Assembly (NCBI RefSeq): GCF_025725685.1
Contig: NZ_CP107008.1
Span: 2,666,001 to 2,730,000, forward strand
Source of the DNA: Halomonas sp. M4R1S46
Lineage (GTDB): Bacteria > Pseudomonadota > Gammaproteobacteria > Pseudomonadales > Halomonadaceae
Length of the DNA: 64,000 nt
Direction of reading: 5' to 3'
Of this stretch, positions 6,428 to 15,006 are shown in pieces. How positions within the stretch are numbered: the stretch's first letter is position 1; each line of letters opens with the position of its first letter. A model generated the notes under the pieces. The model searched no databases. It was not told where the DNA came from and saw only the letters and a list, made by a program, of their open reading frames with translations. Made by a program: the position numbers and the translations under genes.

Positions 6428-8625
6428 CAGGCCTCCCTTTCCCGATTCGATGGGTGACGCTCGCCCCGGCGCCAGGTGAAGTAGCGTGCAAGCAGCGACA
6501 GCAGCCGCTCGGGCTTGTGGGCGTTCTTCCAGGCGCCGGCGGTGGCCTTGACCGCCTCGGAGCGGGTCGGATAGGGGTGGATCGTCCCGAGCAGCTTGTT
6601 CAGCCCGATGCCGTGGGTCATGGCCAGGGTGAACTCGGCCAGCATCTCCCCCGCCCCCTCGCCGACCAGGGTGGCTCCCAGGAGGCGATCCTTGCCCGGC
6701 ACCGTCAGCACCTTGACGTACCCCTCGCGGCGGCCGTCGGCGATGGCGCGATCCAGCTCGGCGAGCGGGTATCGCGTAACCTCGCAGGCGATGCCGCGCG
6801 CCAGGGCCTCGCGCTCGTTGAGACCGACCCGGGCGACCTCCGGGTCGGTGAAGGTCACCGCCGGCATGGCGCGGTAGCTGACCCGGAAGCGCCTTAGCTC
6901 GCCGAACAGGGCGTTGACCGTGGCATGCCAGGCCTGGTGGGCACTGGCATGGGTCAGCTGGTAGGGACCGGTGACATCGCCACAGGCCCAGACGTTGGGC
7001 AGCACCGACTGCAGGGCCCCGTCCACCGCCAGGGTGCCGTCGGGCCGCGTCTCCACCCCCAGCGCCTCCAGGCCCAGGCCCTCGACGTTGGCCTGGCGAC
7101 CCACGGCCACCAGCAGGCGATCGAAGGGCAGCGTCAGCGAACCGGCCTCGCCCGCCCCGTCGCCGGCGACCTCCAGCCCATGGCCCTGCCCCGCGGCCCC
7201 GGCCACCACGCGCACCGCCCGGCATCCCAGGCGCACCTCGACGCCCGCCCCGAGCAGCCCGGTCTCGACCTCGGCGGCCACGTCCCGGTCCTCTCGCGGC
7301 AGCAGCTGGTCGCCCATCTCCACCAGGGTGACGCGGCTGCCCAGGCGCGCGAAACTCTGGCCGAGCTCGCAGCCGATCGGCCCGCCGCCGAGCACCAGCA
7401 GCCGGCCGGGCAGGGTCTCGAGCCGCCACAGGTTATCGGAGGTCAGCACCTCGATACCCTCCAGGCCCGGCAGGGGCGGGACCCGCGGCCGGGCACCACT
7501 GGCGATGATCACGTGCCGGGTGGACAGCACCCGCTCGGAGCTGCCCTCCCGGATGCGCACTCGCCAGGGATCCTCGAGGCGCGCCTGCCCCGCGATGACC
7601 TCCACCCCCAGGCCCTCGTAGCGCTCCCGGCTGTCGTGGGGCTCGACCTCGCGGATGGCGCCATGGACATGCGCCATGACCGCCGAGAAGTCGACCACCG
7701 GCTCCCTCGCCCGGATCCCGTAGCGCGGCGCCTCGCGGATCTCGTGGACGACCCGGGCCGCGCGGATCAGCGCCTTGGAGGGCACGCAGCCGGTGTTCAG
7801 GCAGTCGCCGCCCAGCCGGTCGCGCTCCACCAGCGCCACCCGCGCCTTGACCGCGGCGGCGATGTAGCTCGCCACCAGTCCCGCCGAGCCGCCGCCGATC
7901 ACCACGATATCGTGGTCGAAGCGCGCCGGCCGGGCGAAGCGCCGGGCCAGCCGGCGACGCTTGGCGATGCCCACCAGGGCCCTTGCCCCCCAGGGAAAGA
8001 GCCCGACCAGCACGAAGGAACCGATCAGCCCCGGCGAGAGGATGCCCGCCAGCGACTCCAGTTGGCCCAGTTCGCGACCGGCATTCACGTAGACCGCCGT
8101 GCCCGGCAGCATGCCCAGCTGGCTGACCCAGTAGAAGGTGGTCAGCGGCATGCGCGTCAGGCCCATCACCAGGTTGATGACGAAGAACGGAAACAGCGGG
8201 ATCAGCCGCAGGGTGAAGAGGTAGAAGGCCCCCTCGCGGCGGATGCCGGCGTTGATGCGCTCGAGCTGGGTGGCGAAGCGCCGCTCCAGCGGCTCCTGGG
8301 CCAGGGTCCGGGCGATCAGCGCCGCCAGGGTGGCGCCCAGGCTGCTGGCGAAGGAGATGAGCAGCAGTCCCCAGCCGAAGCCGAACAGGGCGCCACCGAG
8401 CAGGGTCAGCAGGGTCGCGCCGGGCAGCGACAGTGCCGCCATCACCACGTAGATGACGAAGAAGCCCCCGGCCACCGTGAAGGGGTCCTCGGCCAGCCAG
8501 GCCTGGAAGCGGGCCTGTTCGGTCTTCAGGTTGTCCAGGGTCAGCAACTGGTCGGCCCCGCTGAGGAAGAACGCCGCGAAGGCGAGGACAATGAGGCTGA
8601 GCAGTATCAGGCGTCGCTTGGTCAA
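6427..8625 (-). CDS. VTT (TVP38/TMEM64, SNARE-associated) domain fused to a pyridine-nucleotide disulfide oxidoreductase
   Basis: A 732-residue fusion. Residues 1-220 are a membrane module of the VTT/DedA-like family: a first helix at about 6-22, then PGATLLTLLGGALFG-type and FYLFTLRLIPLFPFFVINLVMG-type segments. Residues 235-732 are a flavoprotein disulfide reductase resembling mercuric reductase and dihydrolipoamide dehydrogenase: FAD site GGGSAG (244-249), redox pair C275 and C280 in CLNTGCVPSK, NAD site GGGPIGCE, and the C-terminal HPYPTRSE with H683 and E690. There is no N-terminal HMA or C-terminal vicinal cysteine pair, so mercury reduction is unlikely. I prefer a TTG start at 8625, which has AGGGAG eight bases upstream; a 767-residue reading from ATG 8730 would run through the palindrome at 8689-8721 and lacks a ribosome-binding site. 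Coupled to the CDP-alcohol phosphotransferase. Confidence 0.88.
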   Translation of the reverse strand: MTKRRLILLSLIVLAFAAFFLSGADQLLTLDNLKTEQARFQAWLAEDPFTVAGGFFVIYVVMAALSLPGATLLTLLGGALFGFGWGLLLISFASSLGATLAALIARTLAQEPLERRFATQLERINAGIRREGAFYLFTLRLIPLFPFFVINLVMGLTRMPLTTFYWVSQLGMLPGTAVYVNAGRELGQLESLAGILSPGLIGSFVLVGLFPWGARALVGIAKRRRLARRFARPARFDHDIVVIGGGSAGLVASYIAAAVKARVALVERDRLGGDCLNTGCVPSKALIRAARVVHEIREAPRYGIRAREPVVDFSAVMAHVHGAIREVEPHDSRERYEGLGVEVIAGQARLEDPWRVRIREGSSERVLSTRHVIIASGARPRVPPLPGLEGIEVLTSDNLWRLETLPGRLLVLGGGPIGCELGQSFARLGSRVTLVEMGDQLLPREDRDVAAEVETGLLGAGVEVRLGCRAVRVVAGAAGQGHGLEVAGDGAGEAGSLTLPFDRLLVAVGRQANVEGLGLEALGVETRPDGTLAVDGALQSVLPNVWACGDVTGPYQLTHASAHQAWHATVNALFGELRRFRVSYRAMPAVTFTDPEVARVGLNEREALARGIACEVTRYPLAELDRAIADGRREGYVKVLTVPGKDRLLGATLVGEGAGEMLAEFTLAMTHGIGLNKLLGTIHPYPTRSEAVKATAGAWKNAHKPERLLSLLARYFTWRRGERHPSNREREA

Positions 8626-8688
8626 TTCGGTCACTCCCTGTGAAACCCCGTCGCTGGTCAGGACAACGCTCTCGGTCGCGGCGACATC

Positions 8689-8721
8689 GGAATCCTTACA
8701 ATCCAGACTTGTAAGGATTCC
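8689..8721. promoter_or_regulatory. Perfect 33-bp palindrome between the VTT-reductase gene and msrA
   Basis: GGAATCCTTACAA at 8689-8701 and TTGTAAGGATTCC at 8709-8721 are exact reverse complements (13-bp arms) around a 7-base centre. It lies in the divergent control region of two redox genes, about 65 bp upstream of the preferred TTG start and 50 bp upstream of msrA. This is the form of a dimeric repressor or activator site. The binding protein is unknown; no regulator gene is adjacent. Confidence 0.75.
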
Positions 8722-8771
8722 CACTTCCATCGGACTATTGAATCTACATCCTTCAGACAGGGAGCAACACC

Positions 8772-9389
8772 ATGACCAGCACGCCCACTGTCCGCCGGTG
8801 GGGTACTATCCTGCTCATCGCCGCTCTGACATCCCCTGCCCTGGCCGCCGAGACCGCGAGCGCCGTCTTCGCCGGCGGCTGCTTCTGGTGCATGGAACAG
8901 GCCTACGACAAGGTCGAGGGCGTGGTCGAGACCACCTCCGGCTTCAGCGGGGGCCACGTGGAAGACCCGACCTACGAGCAGGTCTCCGCCGGGGGCACCG
9001 GCCATATCGAGGTGGTCAAGGTCGACTACGACCCCGATGAGGTCGACTACGCCACCCTGCTCCATGTCTTCTGGCGCAACATCGACCCCTTCGCCGTGGA
9101 CCGCCAGTTCTGCGACGAGGGCCGCACCTACCGGAGCGCCCTCTTCCCCATGAACGACGCCCAGCGCGAGCAGGCCGAGGCCAGCCGCCAGGCCGTGGCT
9201 GAACGCTTCGACCAGGACATCGCCACCGAGATCATCGATTTCGAGGCCTTCTACCCGGCCGGGGACTACCACCAGGACTTCTACGAGGAGAACTCGCTGC
9301 GCTACAACTTCTACAAGTCGGCCTGCGGGCGCTCGGAGCGGCTCAAGGAGATCTGGGGCGACGAGGCCGAACCCAGCGGTCGCCACTGA
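8772..9389 (+). CDS. msrA: Exported peptide-methionine (S)-S-oxide reductase MsrA
   Basis: A 205-residue enzyme that reduces methionine-S-sulfoxide in proteins. The catalytic motif GCFWCME gives C37 as nucleophile, with C40 beside it. The fold continues through GGTGHIEVVKVDYDP and YHQDF. A signal peptide precedes it (hydrophobic WGTILLIAALTSPALAAE, cleavage near residue 26), so this copy should act in the periplasm or be membrane-anchored. A further cysteine in KSACGRSERL near the C-terminus could be the resolving residue. The start follows AGGGAGC. It is divergent from the flavoprotein fusion across a palindrome; shared redox control is an inference. Confidence 0.94.
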   Translation: MTSTPTVRRWGTILLIAALTSPALAAETASAVFAGGCFWCMEQAYDKVEGVVETTSGFSGGHVEDPTYEQVSAGGTGHIEVVKVDYDPDEVDYATLLHVFWRNIDPFAVDRQFCDEGRTYRSALFPMNDAQREQAEASRQAVAERFDQDIATEIIDFEAFYPAGDYHQDFYEENSLRYNFYKSACGRSERLKEIWGDEAEPSGRH

Positions 9390-9397
9390 GCCACGGG

Positions 9398-10609
9398 TCA
9401 GTCGGTCGCGCAGCCGGCCAGGCCCTCGCCGCCACGCCGCTCGTCGCGCCACAGGCGCAGGGCGATCGACAGCGTCAGGCCCAGCACCAGCCAGGACCCC
9501 AGCACCACCCCCGGCCAGCCCGCGCTGCGCCAGAACGGCTCGAGCCAGAGCCCGCCGAGGCTCGCCCCCGTGTAGTAGAACACCAGGTAGAGGGCCGAGG
9601 CGCTGCCGCGCGCCCGCCTCGCCTGGCGCCCCACCCAGCTGGACGCCATGGCATGAGCCAGGAAGAAGCCGAAGGCGTTGACCGTCAGCCCGGCCAGGAT
9701 GAGTGCCAGCGACCCGGCGAGTGTCATCAGGGTCCCGCCCATCAGTACCAGGGTGCCCAGGGCCATGCAGGCCGGCGGCGACAGCCGGCGCGACAGCCGG
9801 CCCGAGAGACTCGAGCCCAGGGTGCCCCCCAGATAGGTGAGAAACAGCAGTCCCAGCCAGCGGGCCCCCAGCCCGAAGGGCGCCTCCGCCAGGCGGAAGG
9901 CGATATAGCTGTACTGGTTGATGAACACCAGGAAGTTCAGCCCGCCGAGCAGGTAGGCGCCCCTGAGCCAGGGATTGCGCAGGTGGGCGGCGAGGCCCGA
10001 GACGGCCTCGCCGAGGTGGAAGGGCTGCGGGGCGAAGTGCCGCGCCGGGGGCAGCAGCCGCCAGAACAGGGCCACGCCCACCAGGGTCAACCCGCCGACC
10101 GCCAGGAAACTCAGCGACACCCCGCCCGCCTCCGCGACCACGCCGCCAATCACCCGCCCGCTGATGCCGCCCAGGGAGTTGGCGCCGATATAGAGCCCCA
10201 CCGCCGGGAGCAGTGCCGGAGGCTCGAACTCGTCACCCATCCAGGCGATCGCCACCGCCGGCAGCCCGCCCAGCACGAAGCCCTGCAGGGCGCGCAGCAC
10301 CAGCAGGACCTCGAAACTCGGCGCCAGGGCCAGGCCCAGCGACAGGGCCGCGGCCAGCAGCAGGGTGACGCGCATGATCCCGGCGCGGCCGATGGCATCC
10401 GACAGGGGCCCGAAGACCAGCAGGGACGCCGCCAGGGCCAGGGTGGAGACCGCCATGACCAGGTTGGCCGCCAGGGTGGAGACGCCATGGGCCTCACGCA
10501 GGGACGGCAGCAGCGGCTGCGGCACGTAGAGATTGATGAAGACGAGAAAGGAGCCGAGGCATAGCGCCAGGGTGGCACGCCACCAGGCATGGCTGTGGAC
10601 GTCGATCAT
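9398..10609 (-). CDS. MFS transporter (YnfM/AraJ-like drug or metabolite exporter)
   Basis: A 403-residue polytopic protein with about twelve hydrophobic helices, beginning WWRATLALCLGSFLVFINLYVPQPLLP. The FxxVFINLYxPQPLLP start and FGPLSDAIGR in the loop between helices 2 and 3 fit the MFS YnfM/inner-membrane-transport group. The ATG at 10609 is preferred over the GTG at 10615 because GGAGG lies five bases ahead of it and overlaps the GTG. It faces away from a LysR gene with an 87-bp control region, a usual arrangement for a regulated exporter. Substrate unknown. Confidence 0.88.
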   Translation of the reverse strand: MIDVHSHAWWRATLALCLGSFLVFINLYVPQPLLPSLREAHGVSTLAANLVMAVSTLALAASLLVFGPLSDAIGRAGIMRVTLLLAAALSLGLALAPSFEVLLVLRALQGFVLGGLPAVAIAWMGDEFEPPALLPAVGLYIGANSLGGISGRVIGGVVAEAGGVSLSFLAVGGLTLVGVALFWRLLPPARHFAPQPFHLGEAVSGLAAHLRNPWLRGAYLLGGLNFLVFINQYSYIAFRLAEAPFGLGARWLGLLFLTYLGGTLGSSLSGRLSRRLSPPACMALGTLVLMGGTLMTLAGSLALILAGLTVNAFGFFLAHAMASSWVGRQARRARGSASALYLVFYYTGASLGGLWLEPFWRSAGWPGVVLGSWLVLGLTLSIALRLWRDERRGGEGLAGCATD

Positions 10610-10652
10610 GGTCACCTCCGGGTTGGCAGCGCATGATCACCGGCGCACAATG

Positions 10653-10698
10653 ATAAGCCAAACAGAAGATAGTGATGGCATCCATCGGATCGGCTTAT
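10653..10698. promoter_or_regulatory. Candidate LysR operator between MFS and lysR genes
   Basis: An outer inverted repeat ATAAGCC (10653-10659) and GGCTTAT (10692-10698) encloses a smaller palindrome GATGG-CAT-CCATC (10674-10686). Dyads of this size between divergent genes are typical of LysR-type regulator sites. The right arm overlaps the lysR start codon, which would favour autorepression. Confidence 0.5.
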
Positions 10699-11575
10699 GA
10701 CCCTACCCTTCGACCTGCGGACCCTCGAGGTCTTCCTCGCAGTGGTGGACCGGGGCGGCTTCAGCGCGGCCGCCCGCGAGCGGCACGTGGCCCAGTCCGC
10801 GGTCAGCCAGACCATCGCCAACCTCGAGCGCCGCCTGGGGCTGACGCTGTTCCAGCGCCATGAGCGACGCATCACCCTCACCCCGGAGGGTGACGCCCTC
10901 GTCGACCATGCCCGGGCCCTGGTCGAGCGGGCCGAGGCCGCCCATCTGGCGATGCGCGAGCTCCACGACCTGGTCAAGGGGGAGCTGCGCATCGGCATCC
11001 CCTCGATGCTGGGCTCCTACTATTTCCCGCCGCTGCTGATGGGCTTCAAGTCGCGCTATCCCGGCCTTCGCCTCACCGTGGTGGAGGCCGGGGCACGCCG
11101 CCTGCAACAGATGATCGCCGCCGGCGAGCTGGATCTCGGCGTGGTCATCGACGACGGGGCCAGCCGCCACCTGACACGGCGTCACCTGGTGCGGGAGGAG
11201 ATGGTGGTCTGCGTGCCCCGGGATCACCCCTTCGCCGGCCGGACGAGCATCCCGCCGGCGGCGTTCTTCGCCGAGCCGCTGGTGCTCTTCCAGGACGGCT
11301 ACTTCCACCGGGAATTCGTCGACGCCCTGGCCCGGGAGCGCGGCGCCGAGGCCGACGTCGCCTTCGAGTCGAACCTGATCCCGCTGACCAAGGCGATCGT
11401 CCGCCGGGGCTTCGGGATCACCACCTTCCTGCGCCGGGTGGTGGAGGAACCGGAGCTGGCGGCGGTATCCTTCGACCCGCCCACCTGGCTCGACCTGTCG
11501 CTGGCCTGGGCCGAGGGCGCCTACCTGTCCCGTGCCGAGCAGGCCTTCGTCGACTTCGTGCTGGCCAACCGCTGA
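10697..11575 (+). CDS. LysR-family transcriptional regulator
   Basis: A 292-residue regulator. The N-terminal winged helix-turn-helix covers residues 4-63 (GGFSAAARERHVAQSAVSQTIANLERRLG), and the type-2 periplasmic-binding-like effector domain follows from about residue 92 (GELRIGIPSMLGSYYFPPLL). It resembles the CynR/CysB-like majority group but no specific ligand is indicated. It is divergent from the MFS transporter, which it most likely controls. No good Shine-Dalgarno is visible before the ATG at 10697, which lies inside the putative operator. Confidence 0.92.
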   Translation: MTLPFDLRTLEVFLAVVDRGGFSAAARERHVAQSAVSQTIANLERRLGLTLFQRHERRITLTPEGDALVDHARALVERAEAAHLAMRELHDLVKGELRIGIPSMLGSYYFPPLLMGFKSRYPGLRLTVVEAGARRLQQMIAAGELDLGVVIDDGASRHLTRRHLVREEMVVCVPRDHPFAGRTSIPPAAFFAEPLVLFQDGYFHREFVDALARERGAEADVAFESNLIPLTKAIVRRGFGITTFLRRVVEEPELAAVSFDPPTWLDLSLAWAEGAYLSRAEQAFVDFVLANR

Positions 11576-11585
11576 GGCGCCGGGC

Positions 11586-12212
11586 TCACCCCTCGCCGCT
11601 GGCCAGCATCCGGGGCTCGAGGCGCCTCGCCAGGTGCACGGTATCCAGCGGCCGGCGGGCCTGCCAGTAATGGCGTCGCCAGTAGCGGTTGTCCAGGGAG
11701 GAGAGCTTGACGCCGCGGGAGGTGGAGGCGTGCAGGAAGCGGCCCTCGCCGACGTAGATGCCGACGTGGCGATTCACCCCGGGGGGACGGAAGAACACCA
11801 GGTCCCCCGGCCTCAAGGCTTCCCGAGCCACCGGCTCGCCCTCGTACACCTGCTGCAGGGTCGTGCGCGGCAGCTCGAGGCGGAAGGTGTCGGCGAACAC
11901 GTGCTGCACCAGGGCCGAGCAGTCGATGCCCCGCCGGGTGGTGCCGCCCAGTCGATAGGGGGTGCCCAGCCAGCGCCGGTGCTGGGCCAGCAGGGCGCGC
12001 CGGATCAACGCCGGCGGCGGGTTGCGCAGCCCCCGGGCGGCGAGGATGGGGTTGTCGACCGGCGACATCCGCGGCCCGCGGTCGAGCCCCGGCAGGTCAC
12101 GGGCGAAATAGTCCTCCACGGGCTCGGGGCCGCCACCCGAGGCGGCACAGCCGGCCAGCAGGGTCAGTGACAGCACCGCCAGGAGGTGACGACATGATCT
12201 CGGGCCTCGCAT
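11586..12212 (-). CDS. NlpC/P60 lipoprotein peptidoglycan endopeptidase (MepS/Spr-like)
   Basis: A 208-residue lipoprotein. The signal peptide ends LLAGC with the acylated cysteine at residue 22. The NlpC/P60 domain occupies about residues 72-205, with catalytic C98 in GIDCSALV, H149 in NRHVGIYVG and a third residue H161 in FLHAS. LGTPYRLGG before the cysteine is the usual family start. Members cut gamma-D-glutamyl or D-alanyl-diaminopimelate links in peptidoglycan. The start at 12212 gives a proper signal peptide; a longer open frame upstream (to 12320) would bury it. It is convergent with lysR, ten bases away. Confidence 0.9.
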   Translation of the reverse strand: MRGPRSCRHLLAVLSLTLLAGCAASGGGPEPVEDYFARDLPGLDRGPRMSPVDNPILAARGLRNPPPALIRRALLAQHRRWLGTPYRLGGTTRRGIDCSALVQHVFADTFRLELPRTTLQQVYEGEPVAREALRPGDLVFFRPPGVNRHVGIYVGEGRFLHASTSRGVKLSSLDNRYWRRHYWQARRPLDTVHLARRLEPRMLASGEG

Positions 12213-12316
12213 CCCTGCTTGCACTCCTCTCTTCACGCTTCCACGCAACCGGGTCCCGCGGCCGGGCAGGCAATCGCCGCATGATAGCCATCCCGGGGCG
12301 CGCTGGCGAGCCCCCC

Positions 12317-14776
12317 TCAATGGAGCTGGCGGCCGTCGCCGGGCAGGGTGTCCACGTGCATCGGCGCCCAGTGCCGGGGCCGCGCCCCGGGAAAGTCGAG
12401 GCTCGCCCAGGGACCGGCCAGGGGCGGGGCGGCGACCAGCCAGCTCACCAGGGCCTGGCGGAAGCCGGCCAGGAAGGCCTCGCGCTCCGCCGTCTCGCCC
12501 ATGAAGAAGGAGAAGCCGGCGTAGAGCCCCCGGGCATACGCGTCCCAGCCGCCATAGTGCTGGGCGGCCAGGCCATGGGCGCGTTCCAGCAGTTCGAGGA
12601 AGTCCCCCTCGTCGAGCCAGCCCAGCTGACGGCCGGCGATCGCCAGGTCCACCGCCTGGGCCAGGTCCCAGGCGGCCAGGTCCAGGTCGTTGCAGCCGTC
12701 CTCGTCGTCACGCACGCGCTGCAGGCGCAACAGGTGGTTGCGCTCCTCCTCGCCGCACTCGCCGGACTCCAGGATGACGATCTCCGACTGCAGGCGGGTC
12801 TGGTTGAGGGTGTAGGGGGCATAGTTGATCTGGTACTCCTGGCGATCCCCGACCTCCAGCAGGTAGTCGAGGAACTCGCCGAGCTCGGCCGGGCCATGGA
12901 GGCCATAGTGGCTGTCGACCCATTCGCGGATGGAGACACACTCCCGCTCGCTCTCCGGCTGGGGGAGGCTCCAGGCGGCACTGTTGAGCGGTCCCACCAG
13001 GGCCATGGCGGTGAAGTGCGTCAGGTTCGGACGGGGACCGGGCTCCTGCCACTCCCGGAGCCGCCAGTCCAGCCAGTGAAAGAGACTGCCCGGGTCGTCC
13101 AGGTGCCAGCGAATCTCGGCGACCAGCGAGGGCTGGTCGGGCTCGGGCAGCAGCGCCTCCCAGTGGGCCCAGGCCGACAGCAGGCGCCGGGCATCGGGGT
13201 AGAAGCGGCACAGCGAGCCGTGCAGCGAGGCGGCCAGCGCCGCCAGTCGCTCACCATCGAAGAGCCCGCTGTCCATGGCCATCTGCAGGTGGAAGGCGTA
13301 CTTCTCGGCCATGTGGATGGTCGCGGCATAGCGGCTGGCGCGCCCCAGGGCGTCACGGTCGGCGAGGTCGGCCGGGGCGGCGTGGCCGAAGGACGTCTGG
13401 GCCGGCGGCAGGGCGCCATGGGCGGCATCCGCCGCCAGCTGGTTGAGGTGATGGGCCTGGGCCGGCAACCAGTAGCGGGACAGGGCCTCGACGCCCTCGT
13501 CGGCATGCAGGTCGAGCGTCTCGGCGAGATAGCCCCGGGCATCCTCCCGGCGCGCCGGGGGCAGCGGCGGGTCGATGCCCTGGCGCCCCGCCAGTTCGGG
13601 TTCGCGTATCGCGGCCAGGGCCAGCACCCAGTGGCGGGGATCCCGGCGCCAGGCGCGCATGGCCGACCGCGAGGCTTCCAGCGTCGCCTCGTCGACCAGC
13701 CCCTGCAGGGGGGGCTTCCAGGGACTCACCGGGGACTGCAGCAGCAGCGCCCAGTCGGCGGCCAGCTCGCCGAGCAGGTCGCGGGCCTCGAAGAGGCTGC
13801 GGCCACGCTGGTAGGCCCGTGCCAGGGCCGACCAGTCGCTGTAGCGTCGCATCACCAGATCCGTCCCGTGCGCCGCGAAATCGCGGGCCTCTGTCTCGTC
13901 GAGCCAACCCAGGCAGCCGCCGGCCCAGGCCAGGTCGACCAGCCGCAGCCAGTCCCAGGCGGCCCACTCCAGGGGCTCGCCCCGCTCCACGAATCCCAGC
14001 AGCACGCGGCCCGCCGCGACCTCCCGGGGCGCGAGTCCCTCGAGCCAGGCCTGCCGCTCGGGGGCGCCGGCCGCCAGCAGACGGGTGGCATCGAGATCCC
14101 AGGCCTGCCGGTCGCCCTGGGCGGCGAGCCACAGCAGCACCCGGATCAGCTCGTCGCGACCGGTGACCTGCCAGTCCTCCGCCAGCCAGGTCGCCAATCC
14201 CTGCCAGTCGAGGGGCGAGGCCGGCAGCTCCAGCACCGGGGAGAAGGCCGCGCGCAGGCGCCAGATCCGCTCCTCGGAGGCCTCCGGCCAGAGCACGAGA
14301 GGGCGACGATTGACCACCAGCCACTCCCGCAGCATGTCCCAGGTCACGCCCTCCCCCTCGTGCTCGAGGGTCGCCAGGGCATCACAGGCCTCGCCGAAGC
14401 CGTCATCGCCGCGTACCCAGCCTTCGACGCTGCGCGCCCGGCACAGGGCCGCGAGCCAGTCGTCCAGTTCCGGGTGGTGGGCGCTGATCTCCTCGGCCAG
14501 GCGTTGGGCCCAGTCACGGGCCCGGGATTCGCTGAGCCACCCCGCCGCCCCGGCCAGCGCCGTGACCTCCAGCGCCGACAGCAGCCGCGCCGGGTCGGGA
14601 TCGCCGATCCCCAGGGCCTCCAGCAGGCGCCAGCCCAGTTCGCCGCGGTCGACGACACCCAGGTCCCCCAGGCGGGCCACGGCCACCTCGGGTTCCAGCG
14701 TCAGGGGATCGGGCGCGAAGGCCCAGTCACACAGCACCAGCTGCTGGGCCCACCAGGCATTCAAGGGATCGACCAA
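12317..14776 (-). CDS. Large cytoplasmic protein with two DUF1266-like domains, unknown function
   Basis: An 819-residue protein without signal peptide or membrane helix, rich in Trp, Leu, Ala and Glu. Two copies of a DUF1266-type segment are seen: WDWLRLVDLAWAGGCLGWLD followed by AxxY and GRSLFEA (around residues 268-325), and WDLAQAVDLAIAGRQLGWLD followed by GWDAYARGLYAGFSFF (around 700-765). The latter matches the WDLaRavnLaRWgxxxGwi pattern of DUF1266 (YbeR/YbeU-like). The rest is alpha-helical repeat-like. The start is TTG at 14776, preceded by GAGG six bases upstream. It is monocistronic and divergent from gabD. Biochemical role is unknown. Confidence 0.8.
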   Translation of the reverse strand: MVDPLNAWWAQQLVLCDWAFAPDPLTLEPEVAVARLGDLGVVDRGELGWRLLEALGIGDPDPARLLSALEVTALAGAAGWLSESRARDWAQRLAEEISAHHPELDDWLAALCRARSVEGWVRGDDGFGEACDALATLEHEGEGVTWDMLREWLVVNRRPLVLWPEASEERIWRLRAAFSPVLELPASPLDWQGLATWLAEDWQVTGRDELIRVLLWLAAQGDRQAWDLDATRLLAAGAPERQAWLEGLAPREVAAGRVLLGFVERGEPLEWAAWDWLRLVDLAWAGGCLGWLDETEARDFAAHGTDLVMRRYSDWSALARAYQRGRSLFEARDLLGELAADWALLLQSPVSPWKPPLQGLVDEATLEASRSAMRAWRRDPRHWVLALAAIREPELAGRQGIDPPLPPARREDARGYLAETLDLHADEGVEALSRYWLPAQAHHLNQLAADAAHGALPPAQTSFGHAAPADLADRDALGRASRYAATIHMAEKYAFHLQMAMDSGLFDGERLAALAASLHGSLCRFYPDARRLLSAWAHWEALLPEPDQPSLVAEIRWHLDDPGSLFHWLDWRLREWQEPGPRPNLTHFTAMALVGPLNSAAWSLPQPESERECVSIREWVDSHYGLHGPAELGEFLDYLLEVGDRQEYQINYAPYTLNQTRLQSEIVILESGECGEEERNHLLRLQRVRDDEDGCNDLDLAAWDLAQAVDLAIAGRQLGWLDEGDFLELLERAHGLAAQHYGGWDAYARGLYAGFSFFMGETAEREAFLAGFRQALVSWLVAAPPLAGPWASLDFPGARPRHWAPMHVDTLPGDGRQLH

Positions 14777-15006
14777 GGCTCACCTCGCCATACTTCCGGA
14801 TCGGGTAACGGACGCGCCCACCGTGCTTCGTTACGGCCCAGGGGCGCCACACACAATAATTCGGCGACATAGTGTAACGGAAAGCGCAGGCTCGCGCCGA
14901 TGCCCCGGATCGCTTCACGACGAAAGGCCGGGACAGCGGGCTTGGCGTATTGTTTTAAATAATGCACACTCGTCAAACAACATGACCACCCCGAGTCGGA
15001 GAGCCC

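Noticed and set aside
5777..7429. A 550-residue reading of the CDP-alcohol phosphotransferase
   Set aside because: The N-terminal 334 residues are a shadow of the oxidoreductase gene; the real start is the coupled ATG at 6427.
6427..8625. Mercuric reductase and a mer operon
   Set aside because: There is no HMA domain, no C-terminal vicinal cysteine pair and no merR, merT or merP; the half-protein only shares the flavoenzyme fold.
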